A stretch of DNA of 64,000 nucleotides from Anaerolineaceae bacterium (GTDB lineage: Bacteria; Chloroflexota; Anaerolineae; Aggregatilineales; Phototrophicaceae), in NCBI GenBank assembly GCA_016124855.1, contig WGMX01000027.1:124001-188000 (forward strand), written 5' to 3'. Of the stretch, positions 17,661-25,731 are shown in pieces. Each line of letters opens with the position of its first letter. Positions within the stretch are counted from its first letter, which is position 1. Position numbers and translations under genes: made by a program. Below the pieces are notes generated by a model. It worked only from the letters and a program-made list of their open reading frames with translations, was not told where the DNA came from and searched no databases.

Positions 17661-17936
17661 GTGGACGAAAAAATTGAAGCGTTGGCTCAATTGTTCCGCG
17701 AAACCGCCATGGCTCATCACGAAGCCTACAGTGCCACCGATGGCGATGATCCTGCTTGGCCGCTGTGGTATGCCGATTATCTCTCCGGCAAGCTGCCTGC
17801 TCACCTCGGCAAAGCCATTGACAAAGATACGCTTGTTGATGAACTCACCCGCTTAGATCAAGAAGTTAAAGCCAGACACGATGGGCAAGATTGGGCGGTT
17901 TACTACGCTCAATCCCTTTTAGATCAAACACCCTAG
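17661..17936 (+). CDS. conserved-looking small acidic protein of unknown function
   Basis: 91 residues, starting with GTG at 17661, seven bases after AAGGAG. The sequence is acidic and mainly helical, with a Trp/Tyr-rich centre (DDPAWPLWYADYLSGKLP) and a C-terminal helix (QDWAVYYAQSLLDQTP). No known domain is recognised. It is divergent from the sigma operon and lies 119 bp before the metal-ATPase gene. Confidence 0.7.
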   Translation: MDEKIEALAQLFRETAMAHHEAYSATDGDDPAWPLWYADYLSGKLPAHLGKAIDKDTLVDELTRLDQEVKARHDGQDWAVYYAQSLLDQTP

Positions 17937-17975
17937 TCCAAATTTAACCAATGTTTATTGACGGAATAGAGGCAG

Positions 17976-18020
17976 TTGACGTATAGTATAAGTAAATATA
18001 TGCGCGCTTACGCATATATT
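17976..18020 (+). promoter_or_regulatory. promoter with ArsR/SmtB-like palindromic operator
   Basis: AATATATGCG (17995-18004) and CGCATATATT (18011-18020) form a perfect inverted repeat with 10-bp arms and a 6-bp spacer. A TTGACG -35-like box sits at 17976-17981, so a -10 element about 17 bp on (near 17999) would overlap the palindrome. AT-rich ATATG...CATAT palindromes of this layout are typical for ArsR/SmtB metal repressors (CadC, CzrA, ZiaR types) in front of P-type metal ATPases. No ArsR-type gene is visible in the window. Confidence 0.6.
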
Positions 18021-18055
18021 GAGATAACGTATCGTTTACTGAAAGTTTAACTCTC

Positions 18056-20275
18056 ATGGCTGAAACCGTTTACCGCATTGAAGGCATGGACTGCGCCAAC
18101 TGCGCCCGCGAACTTGAAGAAGGTGTTGGACGTTTACCCGGTGTTCAACGGGTACAGGTGGATTTCGCCACCGCTAAGATGCGGCTCGAAGGTGATGTGC
18201 CGCTGCCGGTGCTGCGTGGACGGGTCGAGTCGTTGGGCAAGCGCATTAGCGACCAAGCTGCGAAACCCGCTGTTGAAACGGGCAGCCCTAACTTCCTGCG
18301 CTATTTATTATCACGCACCGAAACACGTTTGGCGCTGTCGGGCGCGGCTATCATTGTTATCGGTCTAATATGCAGCTTGATTGCTCCCTTGCAGGCGGTT
18401 GCTCAACCGCTGTATATCATCGCTACTATCATTGCGCTCGTGCCGATTGCTCGCAGCGGCTTGAACACGCTCATTATTAACCACGACTTCAACATCAACT
18501 TGCTGATGACCGTCGCGGCTGTTGGCGCAATCCTTATCGGACAAACTTTGGAAGCCGCGACTGTGGTATTCCTCTTTGCGATTGGTGAAGCGCTCGAAGG
18601 GTATACCGCTGATCGTGCCCGTGACAGTCTCCGCAGTTTGATGTCGCTGGTTCCACCGACTGCCTTACGCATTCGCCGCGCATCGTTGCAATCCAGTGCA
18701 GGCAGTAACTTTATCCCAATCGGGATAATGGATATGCCCGCCGAAGAAACCGTACCGGTTGCCGACCTGAACCCTGACGATCTGATTCGCATCAAACCGG
18801 GCGAACGTATCCCGATGGATGGCATCGTCACCGCCGGAAACAGCGGCGTGAATCAAGCCCCGATTACAGGTGAGAGTATTCCGGTCAATAAAGCCGTTGG
18901 CGCGGAAGTGTTCGCTGGATCGATCAATGGTGAAGGTGCGCTCGATGTGCGCGTCACCCGCCGCGCCGAAGATAATACCCTGAACCGCATCATTCGGATG
19001 GTCGAAGATGCCCAGAGTGTTCGCGCTCCCAGCCAGCGGATGATTGACCGTTTCGCTCACTACTACACCCCCGGTGTGATGGTGCTGGCAGCCTTAGTCG
19101 CAGTTGTACCGCCTCTGTTGTTCAATGCGCCTTTCTACAGTCTGGCAGATGGCACACAGGGTTGGTTGTATCGCGCGCTTGAACTATTAGTCATCGCCTG
19201 CCCGTGTTCGCTGGTCATCAGCACACCCGTGACCATCATCAGCGCGATTACGGCGGCTGCACGGCGCGGCGTTTTGATTAAGGGTGGCGCGCATCTGGAA
19301 GCGCTGAGTACCGTTAAGGTATTCGCCTTCGACAAAACCGGCACGCTCACGCAGGGCAAACCGGCTGTGACTCAAACCCGCTCGGTTGATTGTGAGACTG
19401 GTGAAGACTGCGAACGCTGCGACGATGTGCTGGCGTTGGCCTCGGCGGTTGAGCAAAGCAGCGCCCATCCGTTAGCCAGAGCGGTAGTTGACGCAGCCCA
19501 CACACGCGGCCTTGACCATACCTATGCGCCTGCCCAAGCGGTTACGGCCTTAGCCGGACGGGGTGTACAAGGACGCATCAACGGCAAACTGGTGACCATT
19601 GGCAGCCACAGCCTATTTGATGCTGAACATCCCCATCAACACGAGCTGTGCGAGATGGTAGACGCGGCAGAATCCAACGGTCAAACCACCATGCTCCTCA
19701 GCGATGGTGATCGTGTACGGGGCTTCATCGCTCTAGCCGATGAACCCCGTGCTGAAAGCAAAACCGTGATTCATGACCTGCAACTGCTGGACATCCAAAC
19801 CGTGATGCTTACAGGTGATAATGCAGCCGTCGCTAAAGCAGTTGGTCAATCGGTCGGTGTGGATGATGTTCGCGCGGGTTTACTGCCCGCTGATAAAGTC
19901 GATGCGGTCAAAGAATTGGTTGCCAAAAATGGTCATGTCGCCATGATCGGTGATGGTGTGAACGATACGCCCGCGCTGGCAGCCGCTACCGTCGGCATTG
20001 CAATGGGGGGAGCAGGCAGCGCTCAAGCACTTGAAACGGCTGATATTGCGCTTATGGCGGATGATCTGCGCCAACTGCCTTACGCGGTACGTTTGTCCCG
20101 TTTCGCGCGGCAGGTGATCCGCCAAAATATCGTGATTAGCATCGGCCTCAAGTTGGCGATTTTGCTGCTGGCGCTCTCTGGCAGTGGTACACTCTGGTTG
20201 GCGGTCTTTGCCGACGTGGGGATGTCGCTGTTGGTCGCCACCAACGGAATGCGCCCGCTGCGTCTGCGCGATTAA
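18056..20275 (+). CDS. heavy-metal translocating P1B-type ATPase (Zn/Cd/Pb class)
   Basis: 739 residues. An N-terminal HMA domain has GMDCANC (residues 10-16). Then come membrane helices, the actuator loop with TGES, the ion-binding CPC motif (C382-P383-C384) in the sixth helix, the phosphorylated Asp426 in DKTGTLTQGKP, an HP motif (SSAHPLARAV) and GDGVNDTPAL near 632. CPC plus a single HMA fits the ZntA/CadA subgroup, which exports Zn2+, Cd2+ or Pb2+, though copper exporters share CPC. The loop CETGEDCERCDD (about 445-456) is a further cysteine cluster. Control is probably by the palindrome just upstream. Confidence 0.92.
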   Translation: MAETVYRIEGMDCANCARELEEGVGRLPGVQRVQVDFATAKMRLEGDVPLPVLRGRVESLGKRISDQAAKPAVETGSPNFLRYLLSRTETRLALSGAAIIVIGLICSLIAPLQAVAQPLYIIATIIALVPIARSGLNTLIINHDFNINLLMTVAAVGAILIGQTLEAATVVFLFAIGEALEGYTADRARDSLRSLMSLVPPTALRIRRASLQSSAGSNFIPIGIMDMPAEETVPVADLNPDDLIRIKPGERIPMDGIVTAGNSGVNQAPITGESIPVNKAVGAEVFAGSINGEGALDVRVTRRAEDNTLNRIIRMVEDAQSVRAPSQRMIDRFAHYYTPGVMVLAALVAVVPPLLFNAPFYSLADGTQGWLYRALELLVIACPCSLVISTPVTIISAITAAARRGVLIKGGAHLEALSTVKVFAFDKTGTLTQGKPAVTQTRSVDCETGEDCERCDDVLALASAVEQSSAHPLARAVVDAAHTRGLDHTYAPAQAVTALAGRGVQGRINGKLVTIGSHSLFDAEHPHQHELCEMVDAAESNGQTTMLLSDGDRVRGFIALADEPRAESKTVIHDLQLLDIQTVMLTGDNAAVAKAVGQSVGVDDVRAGLLPADKVDAVKELVAKNGHVAMIGDGVNDTPALAAATVGIAMGGAGSAQALETADIALMADDLRQLPYAVRLSRFARQVIRQNIVISIGLKLAILLLALSGSGTLWLAVFADVGMSLLVATNGMRPLRLRD

Positions 20276-20344
20276 TTATGCATCTGCTCACGGCTGATGT
20301 GTCGTACAATTTTGGTAGACAACATCAGCACAAGGAGCATGATA

Positions 20345-20755
20345 ATGAGCGAGAAACTGGATTGCAAAATCATTCGCCCCACCTCCAGCTACGACGGTAA
20401 ACAGGGCTTCAGCTACTTTGAAGGGATTGCTGCCGAAACAGTTGGCGCGACGGGTGTATGTATGCACCTGCTGACGATTCCACCCGGCGGCAAGGCTAAA
20501 GCCCATAAGCACGAAAACCACGAAACCGCTATCTATGTCATCAGCGGTGAGGCACATACATGGTACGGTGAACACTTAGAAAAACACTGCATCGTCAAAG
20601 CCGGCGAGTTCTTTTATATTCCCGCTGGAATGCCGCATCTACCTGCCAACCTCAGCGACCAACCCTGTGTCGCGGTCATCGCCCGCACCGACCCCAATGA
20701 GCAGGAAAGTGTCGTGCTGCTGCCAGAGTTAGAAGCGATGGTACAGGTTAGCTAA
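20345..20755 (+). CDS. cupin-domain protein
   Basis: 136 residues. The ATG at 20345 is chosen since AAGGAG lies 7 bases before it. One beta-barrel cupin with metal-binding motif one, HKHENHETAIYVISGE (about residues 56-71), and motif two ending in FYIPAGMPHLPAN. Such small cupins include isomerases, dioxygenases and binding proteins; the exact role is unclear. It lies 69 bp downstream of the metal-ATPase and abuts a convergent HEAT-repeat gene. Confidence 0.85.
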   Translation: MSEKLDCKIIRPTSSYDGKQGFSYFEGIAAETVGATGVCMHLLTIPPGGKAKAHKHENHETAIYVISGEAHTWYGEHLEKHCIVKAGEFFYIPAGMPHLPANLSDQPCVAVIARTDPNEQESVVLLPELEAMVQVS

Positions 20756-20756
20756 A

Positions 20757-21611
20757 TCACCAGAACTTCCAGCGCGGCTTCTTCTCGTTGGTGGTGTTGG
20801 GTGATGCAGTTGCAGTTGTGCCATGCTTTTTGCGGATGTCTTCAATAGCACTGCGAACAGTATCGCTGACGGTATAGCTTGGGCCGCCGTGATCTTCTTG
20901 CCCCGCGACAACCTTATCCTTCAACAGCGGCTCCAAAACTTCGATGCCGCGAAGGTCGCCTAAACGTCCTAATGCACTGGCGGCAGCGGTACGCTTATGG
21001 GGATCACTCGATTTGAGATAGGGGACGATGGCTTCAAAAGCCCGCGTATCGCCGAGATCGCCTAAAGCCATAATGATGAGCAAAAAGGCTTGGTTTTTCT
21101 CTCCGGCACGATTCAACGCCGCCATAAGCGGTTCGACTGTTTCCGGCAGTTTAAGCCTCCCCAACTGGGAAGCTGCGTTGCCCACGATTTGTGGTGAGGG
21201 ATCGTCCAGCATTTCGACCCACAGTTCAGCAGCAGCCGGTTTGCCTGCTGCCCGTGCTAGAGCGAATACCGCGCCTGTCCGTTCATTCATTTCGGCTTGA
21301 CTCCGTGCCATTTGGCGCAGAAAATCTGCCACCTGCGTGTTATTTTCAAACTTACCTAAGGCCGCGATTGCCGAGGTGCGAATGCGCTGTTCAGGGTCAC
21401 CCGTGGCTTTCATCAACGCATCGACTGCCCGCGCGTCACCGCTGTTTCCGAGGAGCGTCGCGACCTGCGTTCGGATGGTCACATTCGAGCTGTTGAAAGC
21501 TGCCAGCAGCGGGTCAACAATGGTCGCACTCATGTCATACAGCGTCTTAAAAGCTGCCGAACTTTCTTTTTGGTCATCGAGTTTTTGAATTAAGTTTTGA
21601 ACATCGGTCAT
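20757..21611 (-). CDS. HEAT-repeat protein
   Basis: 284 residues from the ATG at 21611, which follows GAGGG by 8 bases. It is made of about seven HEAT/PBS-lyase-like helical repeats with recurrent GDARAVDALMKATGD, ALGKFENNTQV, LGDTRAFEAIVPYLKSSDPH and ALGRLGDLRGIEVL units. Such solenoids are protein-binding scaffolds, and some relate to phycobilisome lyases. A flexible charged C-terminal tail (KKHGTTATASPNTTNEKKPR) ends in KFW. No catalytic residues are apparent. Confidence 0.88.
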   Translation of the reverse strand: MTDVQNLIQKLDDQKESSAAFKTLYDMSATIVDPLLAAFNSSNVTIRTQVATLLGNSGDARAVDALMKATGDPEQRIRTSAIAALGKFENNTQVADFLRQMARSQAEMNERTGAVFALARAAGKPAAAELWVEMLDDPSPQIVGNAASQLGRLKLPETVEPLMAALNRAGEKNQAFLLIIMALGDLGDTRAFEAIVPYLKSSDPHKRTAAASALGRLGDLRGIEVLEPLLKDKVVAGQEDHGGPSYTVSDTVRSAIEDIRKKHGTTATASPNTTNEKKPRWKFW

Positions 21612-21637
21612 TTTGGTTCCCTCGAATACATTAACTC

Positions 21638-21988
21638 CTAACATGCATGTCCAAATTTACAGCATGTTACCGGTGTGTCAGAAAATGCACCATTAAGGAC
21701 TTGAACATTCTCGGGTATATCTTGATTAGTATATTTTCCTACTGCCCACTCCAAATATTGTGTTGGCGCAATAGGGATCTCATTAAGGCGTGTAGGGACA
21801 AGTGCGACCATTTCAGACGTAACTTTCGTTCCGCATGGAATTTTTTGGGTGCTCCACACAATATTATAGAGTTCAGGTGTTGGAGTTAAGTTTTTTATAG
21901 ATGATTCTGTATTTGTAGATAGTCGGGTCATACCAAACAAAAGACTGGTGAAAAGTGTAATCAGCGTGAGGCAACTAAAGCTACGCAT
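21638..21988 (-). CDS. SAF-domain-like secreted protein
   Basis: 116 residues: an N-terminal hydrophobic signal or anchor (MRSFSCLTLITLFTSLLFGM), a Thr-rich linker, then a SAF-like fold: STQKIPCGTKVTSEMVALVP, AVGKYTNQDIPENVQVLNGA. SAF domains occur in CpaB-type pilus assembly proteins and other secreted factors. The C-terminus ends TCCKFGHAC, so several cysteines may cross-link. The start overlaps the stop of the DUF433 gene by 8 bp, suggesting coupled translation. AAAGG lies just before the ATG. Confidence 0.65.
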   Translation of the reverse strand: MRSFSCLTLITLFTSLLFGMTRLSTNTESSIKNLTPTPELYNIVWSTQKIPCGTKVTSEMVALVPTRLNEIPIAPTQYLEWAVGKYTNQDIPENVQVLNGAFSDTPVTCCKFGHAC

Positions 21989-22286
21989 AACTAGCCTTTG
22001 CTATCTTAGTCTGCATCTTATCGAGTTCGGCTTGCTCAGCAGCTTCTAATTGGTCAATTTCGGCTTGATGCTCTTCGTAATACAACAATGCCGCTAGTGC
22101 TTCAGCTTCATGGATCGAAAATTGATAGGCCAGTTCGGATGCATTCCACTTTTCGCTGCGGGCGCTATAAGCAATTAACGCAACTGGAATCCGTCGCCCA
22201 CGAATGTGAGGGCGTTTTTCCATGAGACGTGTCTCAATGTATTTGGATAAATCGACTGTTGATGGAATTTGGAGTTGGTCGGTCAT
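21981..22286 (-). CDS. DUF433-family protein (antitoxin-like)
   Basis: 101 residues from the ATG at 22286, seven bases after GGAGG; upstream codons to 22355 lack such a signal. The centre matches DUF433: RPHIRGRRIPVALIAYSARS then ASELAYQFSIHEAEALAALL and YYEEHQAEID. DUF433 proteins are winged-helix-like and often act as the antitoxin-like partner of a PIN-like DUF5615 gene. Here the downstream overlapping gene encodes a SAF-like secreted protein instead, so the pair is not the standard one. Confidence 0.8.
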   Translation of the reverse strand: MTDQLQIPSTVDLSKYIETRLMEKRPHIRGRRIPVALIAYSARSEKWNASELAYQFSIHEAEALAALLYYEEHQAEIDQLEAAEQAELDKMQTKIAKASYA

Positions 22287-22398
22287 TAGAATCCTCCACC
22301 TACATGACGTTATAGGCTGATTGTAACATGGGTCTCGAATGAAGCGACAGCACAATCAGGTATAATCCTCCTCCGAACTTATTGCTCGGAGCAAACGC

Positions 22399-23826
22399 AT
22401 GTCCTCTCCTACAAAAAACTTGGTACCCGGTACTCGATACTCGGTACTGATTCTCGCCCTCATCCTCGTTGGCTACTTCATGGTTGGCGGATTATTTGCT
22501 ATCAAAACCCCTGCGTGGCAAGCGCCAGATGAACCCGCTCACTACAACTATATTTTGCAGGTGGCAAGTAATGGATGCTGCCCCAAAATAGAAGTGGGTG
22601 ATTGGGACTCGGCGTACCTCGACCAATTGAAGGCTGCCAAATTCGCGCCGGATTTGTTAGCGAATCTGCCGAGTGTTCAGTACGAAGATCATCAACCACC
22701 GCTGTATTATTTGCTGGAAGCGCCTGTTTTCACCTTGACCAACGGTAGTCTAACGGCGCTGCGGCTGCTGTCATTGGTGATGGGCGCGGGTATTGTGCTG
22801 TGTGCCTATGGGTTAGTTCGAGCCTTTCTGCCGGAAAAGCCACAGGTAGCGCTCGGAACAGCTGCTTTGGTGGCCTTTTTGCCACAGCATCTGGCGGGAT
22901 TAGCCTCGGTGAGTAATGACGCGCTGTCGAACTTGCTGATTGCCGTTACGCTGCTCGGAACGGTGTTGTATCTCAAAGGCGAACCGTCGATTAAAGAGTG
23001 GCATCTCGGTTTGCTGGTTGGCCTCGGACTGCTCACCAAAGTCTCGACTATTTTCCTGATCGGCTTCGTACCGCTGGTAATTGTTGTACGCTGGTGGATG
23101 GATAGTCATCAGCCATCAGTGAGGGGTTTCCCATCGGCAAACCCGTACAATCTGGATGGGATAAGGCAAGTTTTGCCTTTGCTGGTGGCCTTCTTTATTC
23201 CAGCGTTGATCCTCGGAGGCATCTGGTGGATACACAGCATCAATACCTACGGCTTCCCTGATTTATTTGGCCTCCGTCAGCATGATAAAGTTGTCACCGG
23301 ACAGCCGCGCACGGCAGAACTGATTGCCCAAGTTGGTTTTGCCGGTTATTTGAAGATGGCTATCCAAACCACCTTCAACAGCTTTTGGGGGCAGTTCGGT
23401 TGGATGGGTGTGCCGATGCCCGACTGGATTTATGCCGTGCTGCTTGGGCTTTTGGCGGTGGCAGGCAGCGGTTTGGTGATTAATGCCCAAGCAAGTCGGA
23501 ATGGTCTCAGACCATTCCCTACAGATGCAAATGAGGTTATCACCCGCCGCGTCATCTGGACGTTTATTCAGTTGGCGATTCTCTTGGCGGTGCTGGAATA
23601 CATTTATTACAACACTGTTTTTCTCCAATTTCAGGGACGCTATATGTTCACCGGAATCATCCCGATGGCGCTGGTGATTGTGTTGGGCATTGATGGATGG
23701 CGCGTGTGGTTATCGAAGCGCGTTTCGCTGTTTTATCCGTTGGTGACGGTTATCCCCTTTGCGCTGTTTGCACTGCTTGATCTTTATCTCTTGTGGCGGG
23801 TGATTGTTCCAGCGTTGGCGCTGTAG
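22399..23826 (+). CDS. polytopic membrane protein, glycosyltransferase (GT-C)-like
   Basis: 475 residues with about 9-11 membrane helices. The first external loop has APDEPAHYNYI, with the acidic residues expected of GT-C enzymes (PMT/ArnT or DUF2142-like), and the second has YEDHQPPLYY. Such proteins move sugars from lipid carriers to acceptors at the outer face of the membrane; donor and acceptor are unknown. CGGAG lies 7 bases before the ATG. Odd: the gene contains two copies of the genome's dispersed palindromes in frame (23123-23148 and 23498-23522), coding for RGFPSANPY and RNGLRPFPT in predicted loops. Its first codons also include a GGTACTCGATACTCGGTACT repeat like that of the nearby non-coding repeats. 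Confidence 0.8.
   Translation: MSSPTKNLVPGTRYSVLILALILVGYFMVGGLFAIKTPAWQAPDEPAHYNYILQVASNGCCPKIEVGDWDSAYLDQLKAAKFAPDLLANLPSVQYEDHQPPLYYLLEAPVFTLTNGSLTALRLLSLVMGAGIVLCAYGLVRAFLPEKPQVALGTAALVAFLPQHLAGLASVSNDALSNLLIAVTLLGTVLYLKGEPSIKEWHLGLLVGLGLLTKVSTIFLIGFVPLVIVVRWWMDSHQPSVRGFPSANPYNLDGIRQVLPLLVAFFIPALILGGIWWIHSINTYGFPDLFGLRQHDKVVTGQPRTAELIAQVGFAGYLKMAIQTTFNSFWGQFGWMGVPMPDWIYAVLLGLLAVAGSGLVINAQASRNGLRPFPTDANEVITRRVIWTFIQLAILLAVLEYIYYNTVFLQFQGRYMFTGIIPMALVIVLGIDGWRVWLSKRVSLFYPLVTVIPFALFALLDLYLLWRVIVPALAL
23123..23148 (-). repeat. palindromic element inside a coding sequence (1)
   Basis: GGGTTT (23124-23129) pairs with AAACCC (23139-23144), followed by GTAC. The minus strand reads GTACGGGTTTGCCGATGGGA, closely matching the intergenic element at 32206-32231 (GTAGGGGTTTGCCGCCGGCA). 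It lies in frame in the membrane-protein gene. Confidence 0.65.
23498..23522 (-). repeat. palindromic element inside a coding sequence (2)
   Basis: GGAATGGTC (23498-23506) and GACCATTCC (23510-23518) form a perfect 9-bp stem around TCA, followed by CTAC, the conserved edge of the dispersed family. It is read through in frame by the membrane-protein gene. Confidence 0.75.
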
Positions 23827-23849
23827 TAGCCACAAGTTACAAGTTAGTC

Positions 23850-24350
23850 ACCAGCTATCAGTCGCCAGTCAAATACCTATACCTAATACCGTTTGTGACG
23901 GCGATGTCGTCGTTGGCGGCGACGACATAACCCGATTTTTGTGGCGGCAGTGGCGGCGGCATTGACATTGGCAGCGTGGGAAATGTTGAAAATATTGAAA
24001 ATGTTGCAGTTGAGAATCTAGTGGTATTGTCACATTTACAACATTTGGTGATGTTAAGGTGCGTGGGAAGATACCCCTAACCCCGACCCTTTCCCCGTAG
24101 TAACAGGGCAAGGGAGCAATGCAAATACCTCAATGAACAGTTTACAACAGGCGAGAAGCAAAAGGGTGACATTTTGGAAGAACATTTTGTAACTCTTTGC
24201 GAGGGTTGGCGTTAACCATTTTGAGGGAGCGAGGACAAGATAGAGGTTGTGGGAGGGTTAGGGAATAGTTTGTCGGGTTAACCGAAAATAAACCTGAAAA
24301 ATAGTACCGAGTTATGAGTGCCGAATACTGAGTCAAATGCAGTTGAACCG
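23850..24350 (-). repeat. composite dispersed repeat, copy B (inverted)
   Basis: The reverse complement of this region matches copy A (14340-14830): first the block with TTTATTTTCGGTTAACCCGA and TTACAAAATGTTCTTCCA, then the block with GATTCTCAACTGCAAC and the GCCGCCGCCACTGCCGCC tract. Between the blocks is a C/G-rich element at 24072-24116. On the plus strand the second block reads as protein-like GGDDIT and, after a +1 shift, GGSGGGIDIGSVGNVEN. The gap 23827-24382 holds no other gene. Confidence 0.7.
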
Positions 24351-24382
24351 CCAAGAACGCCAAGATCAAGCCAAAGTGAATC

Positions 24383-24679
24383 ATGAATAAAAATATACCA
24401 GATGATGACCAACCCGATGAGGCAACAATACAATTAATAAAATGTGCTTTCCCTAATAGGCTTCGTGATGCAGAGTATTTGCCTCTGCTCTATATTCTGC
24501 GAAAAGATATGACTATTCGGGCGGCATCGAGTTTAGTAGCGATATTAGTTCAGAAGGATGTTTTGGAAATCTATAATGATGCGCTAGGCGTAAATAACAA
24601 AACGTATGAACAAAATATAGTTCACGACTTAATATCTAGACTTGAGGCGTGCGGCTACAATAATTGGTTGGATTCTTAA
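24383..24679 (+). CDS. small AT-rich protein of unknown function
   Basis: 98 residues, helical and slightly acidic, with the look of a small immunity-type or regulatory protein (CAFPNRLRDAEYLPLLYILR, YEQNIVHDLISRLEACGYNN). Its AT-rich codons differ from the neighbours, suggesting transfer. It starts 30-40 bp after the composite repeat and ends just before a palindrome. The ribosome-binding site is weak and no family is recognised. Confidence 0.55.
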   Translation: MNKNIPDDDQPDEATIQLIKCAFPNRLRDAEYLPLLYILRKDMTIRAASSLVAILVQKDVLEIYNDALGVNNKTYEQNIVHDLISRLEACGYNNWLDS

Positions 24680-24690
24680 AAGTTGGCGAC

Positions 24691-24720
24691 GGACACGGCG
24701 TGCCGTGTCCCTACGAAAAT
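24691..24720 (-). repeat. dispersed palindromic element
   Basis: GGACACGGC (24691-24699), GT, GCCGTGTCC (24702-24710), then CTACGAAAAT. The stem is a perfect 9-bp inverted repeat. The right flank CTACGAAAAT is identical to that of the element at 61390, although the stem sequence differs. Confidence 0.75.
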
Positions 24721-24756
24721 GGCTATGAATATGCAGGTAGCATAGCCTTGTGCCTT

Positions 24757-25092
24757 CTACAAATTGGGTTTGCCACCAGCGGCGTTGGAGGTGATGTTGA
24801 GGCCGACGATCAAAAATTGGACTTCTTCGTCACACTTGGGGCGATGTTCAGTGCCTTTGGGGACGATAAACATATCATTTTCATAGAGTTCAATATCTCT
24901 GTCACGTAATGAAATGGTGAGGTGACCTTTATAAAGAATGAATAACTCGTCTTGATCGTCATGTTTATGCCAGTTGGTTGCACCGATGCCTTTGGCGACT
25001 TTGTATAACTGCCCATTGGCCTCGCCGATAATTTTCTGTGACCAATATTCGGTCACTGAGTCGAGCGCTTCGGGGATATTAACTTTATCCAT
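24757..25092 (-). CDS. cupin-domain protein
   Basis: 111 residues with one small cupin barrel. Motif one is WHKHDDQDELFILYKGHLTI (about residues 41-60, His/His/Glu metal ligands), and motif two lies in NDMFIVPKGTEHRPKCDEEV. Proteins of this type often sit beside oxidoreductases or act as sensors; no role can be assigned. It is unlike the cupin at 20345 outside the core motifs. Confidence 0.82.
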   Translation of the reverse strand: MDKVNIPEALDSVTEYWSQKIIGEANGQLYKVAKGIGATNWHKHDDQDELFILYKGHLTISLRDRDIELYENDMFIVPKGTEHRPKCDEEVQFLIVGLNITSNAAGGKPNL

Positions 25093-25214
25093 CGTGTGAA
25101 CTCCGGTAAATAACGATAAAGTGCAGTCTAACCATTCAAGAGTCTATTTCAAGCACCCAATGATTCCACCGCTGTTGGTTTGCGCCGATAATTAAAAAAG
25201 TTATGGTTTGCGCC

Positions 25215-25541
25215 GCATCAGGCTAAAGCCGTGATGCTACAAGGAGGGACAAGTCTGCTAAAGCGACTTCAAAGACAATCAGTGGTTATATGGATTTGAG
25301 ATAGTCTACAGACGATGGAAAGTTGACCTTGAATCTTCTCATTGGCAAAATATACATCCACCATTTAGTGGGTGCTACTGTGATAGATGTAGGACTACAT
25401 TAATTGGTCGAGTGTGCAATCTACCCCAGCCCCTCCCCAAAACACGGTCAGGGGAGAAAAATGCCGGACAGGTCACAGACCTGTCCCTTCGAAAATGTTT
25501 TGTTGGAGGGTAAATATTCCTCCACCATTTAGTGGGTGCTA
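25215..25541. repeat. cluster of short repeats in a 640-bp gene-free region
   Basis: The gap 25093-25731 has no convincing gene. It holds a palindrome ending GTGATGCTAC (25215-25240), a direct repeat TCCACCATTTAGTGGGTGCT at 25357 and again at 25521, a C/G-rich element at 25421-25460, and the palindrome GGACAGGTC/GACCTGTCC (25466-25486) followed by CTTCGAAAAT. The promoter of the nitrilase-family gene probably lies in 25600-25720. Confidence 0.6.
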
Positions 25542-25731
25542 ACGTGACAGCTCAGGCTTGTTAAATTCGCACTTTTGTTCTAAAATTAGGTTGTAAAAAG
25601 CGGCTGTTTGACGACTCTTGGCCTACGGGAAATCTACATATAACCGTTTTCCGTACGCGAGTCGTGTAAAATACAAACTGCCGTTACAATAGGCGTGTAT
25701 GTCCTGCAACCAGCATTAAGGAAGAAAACCC

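Noticed and set aside
25215..25541. Repeat cluster as a CRISPR array
   Set aside because: Only one exact 20-bp repeat pair, no regular spacing and no cas genes.
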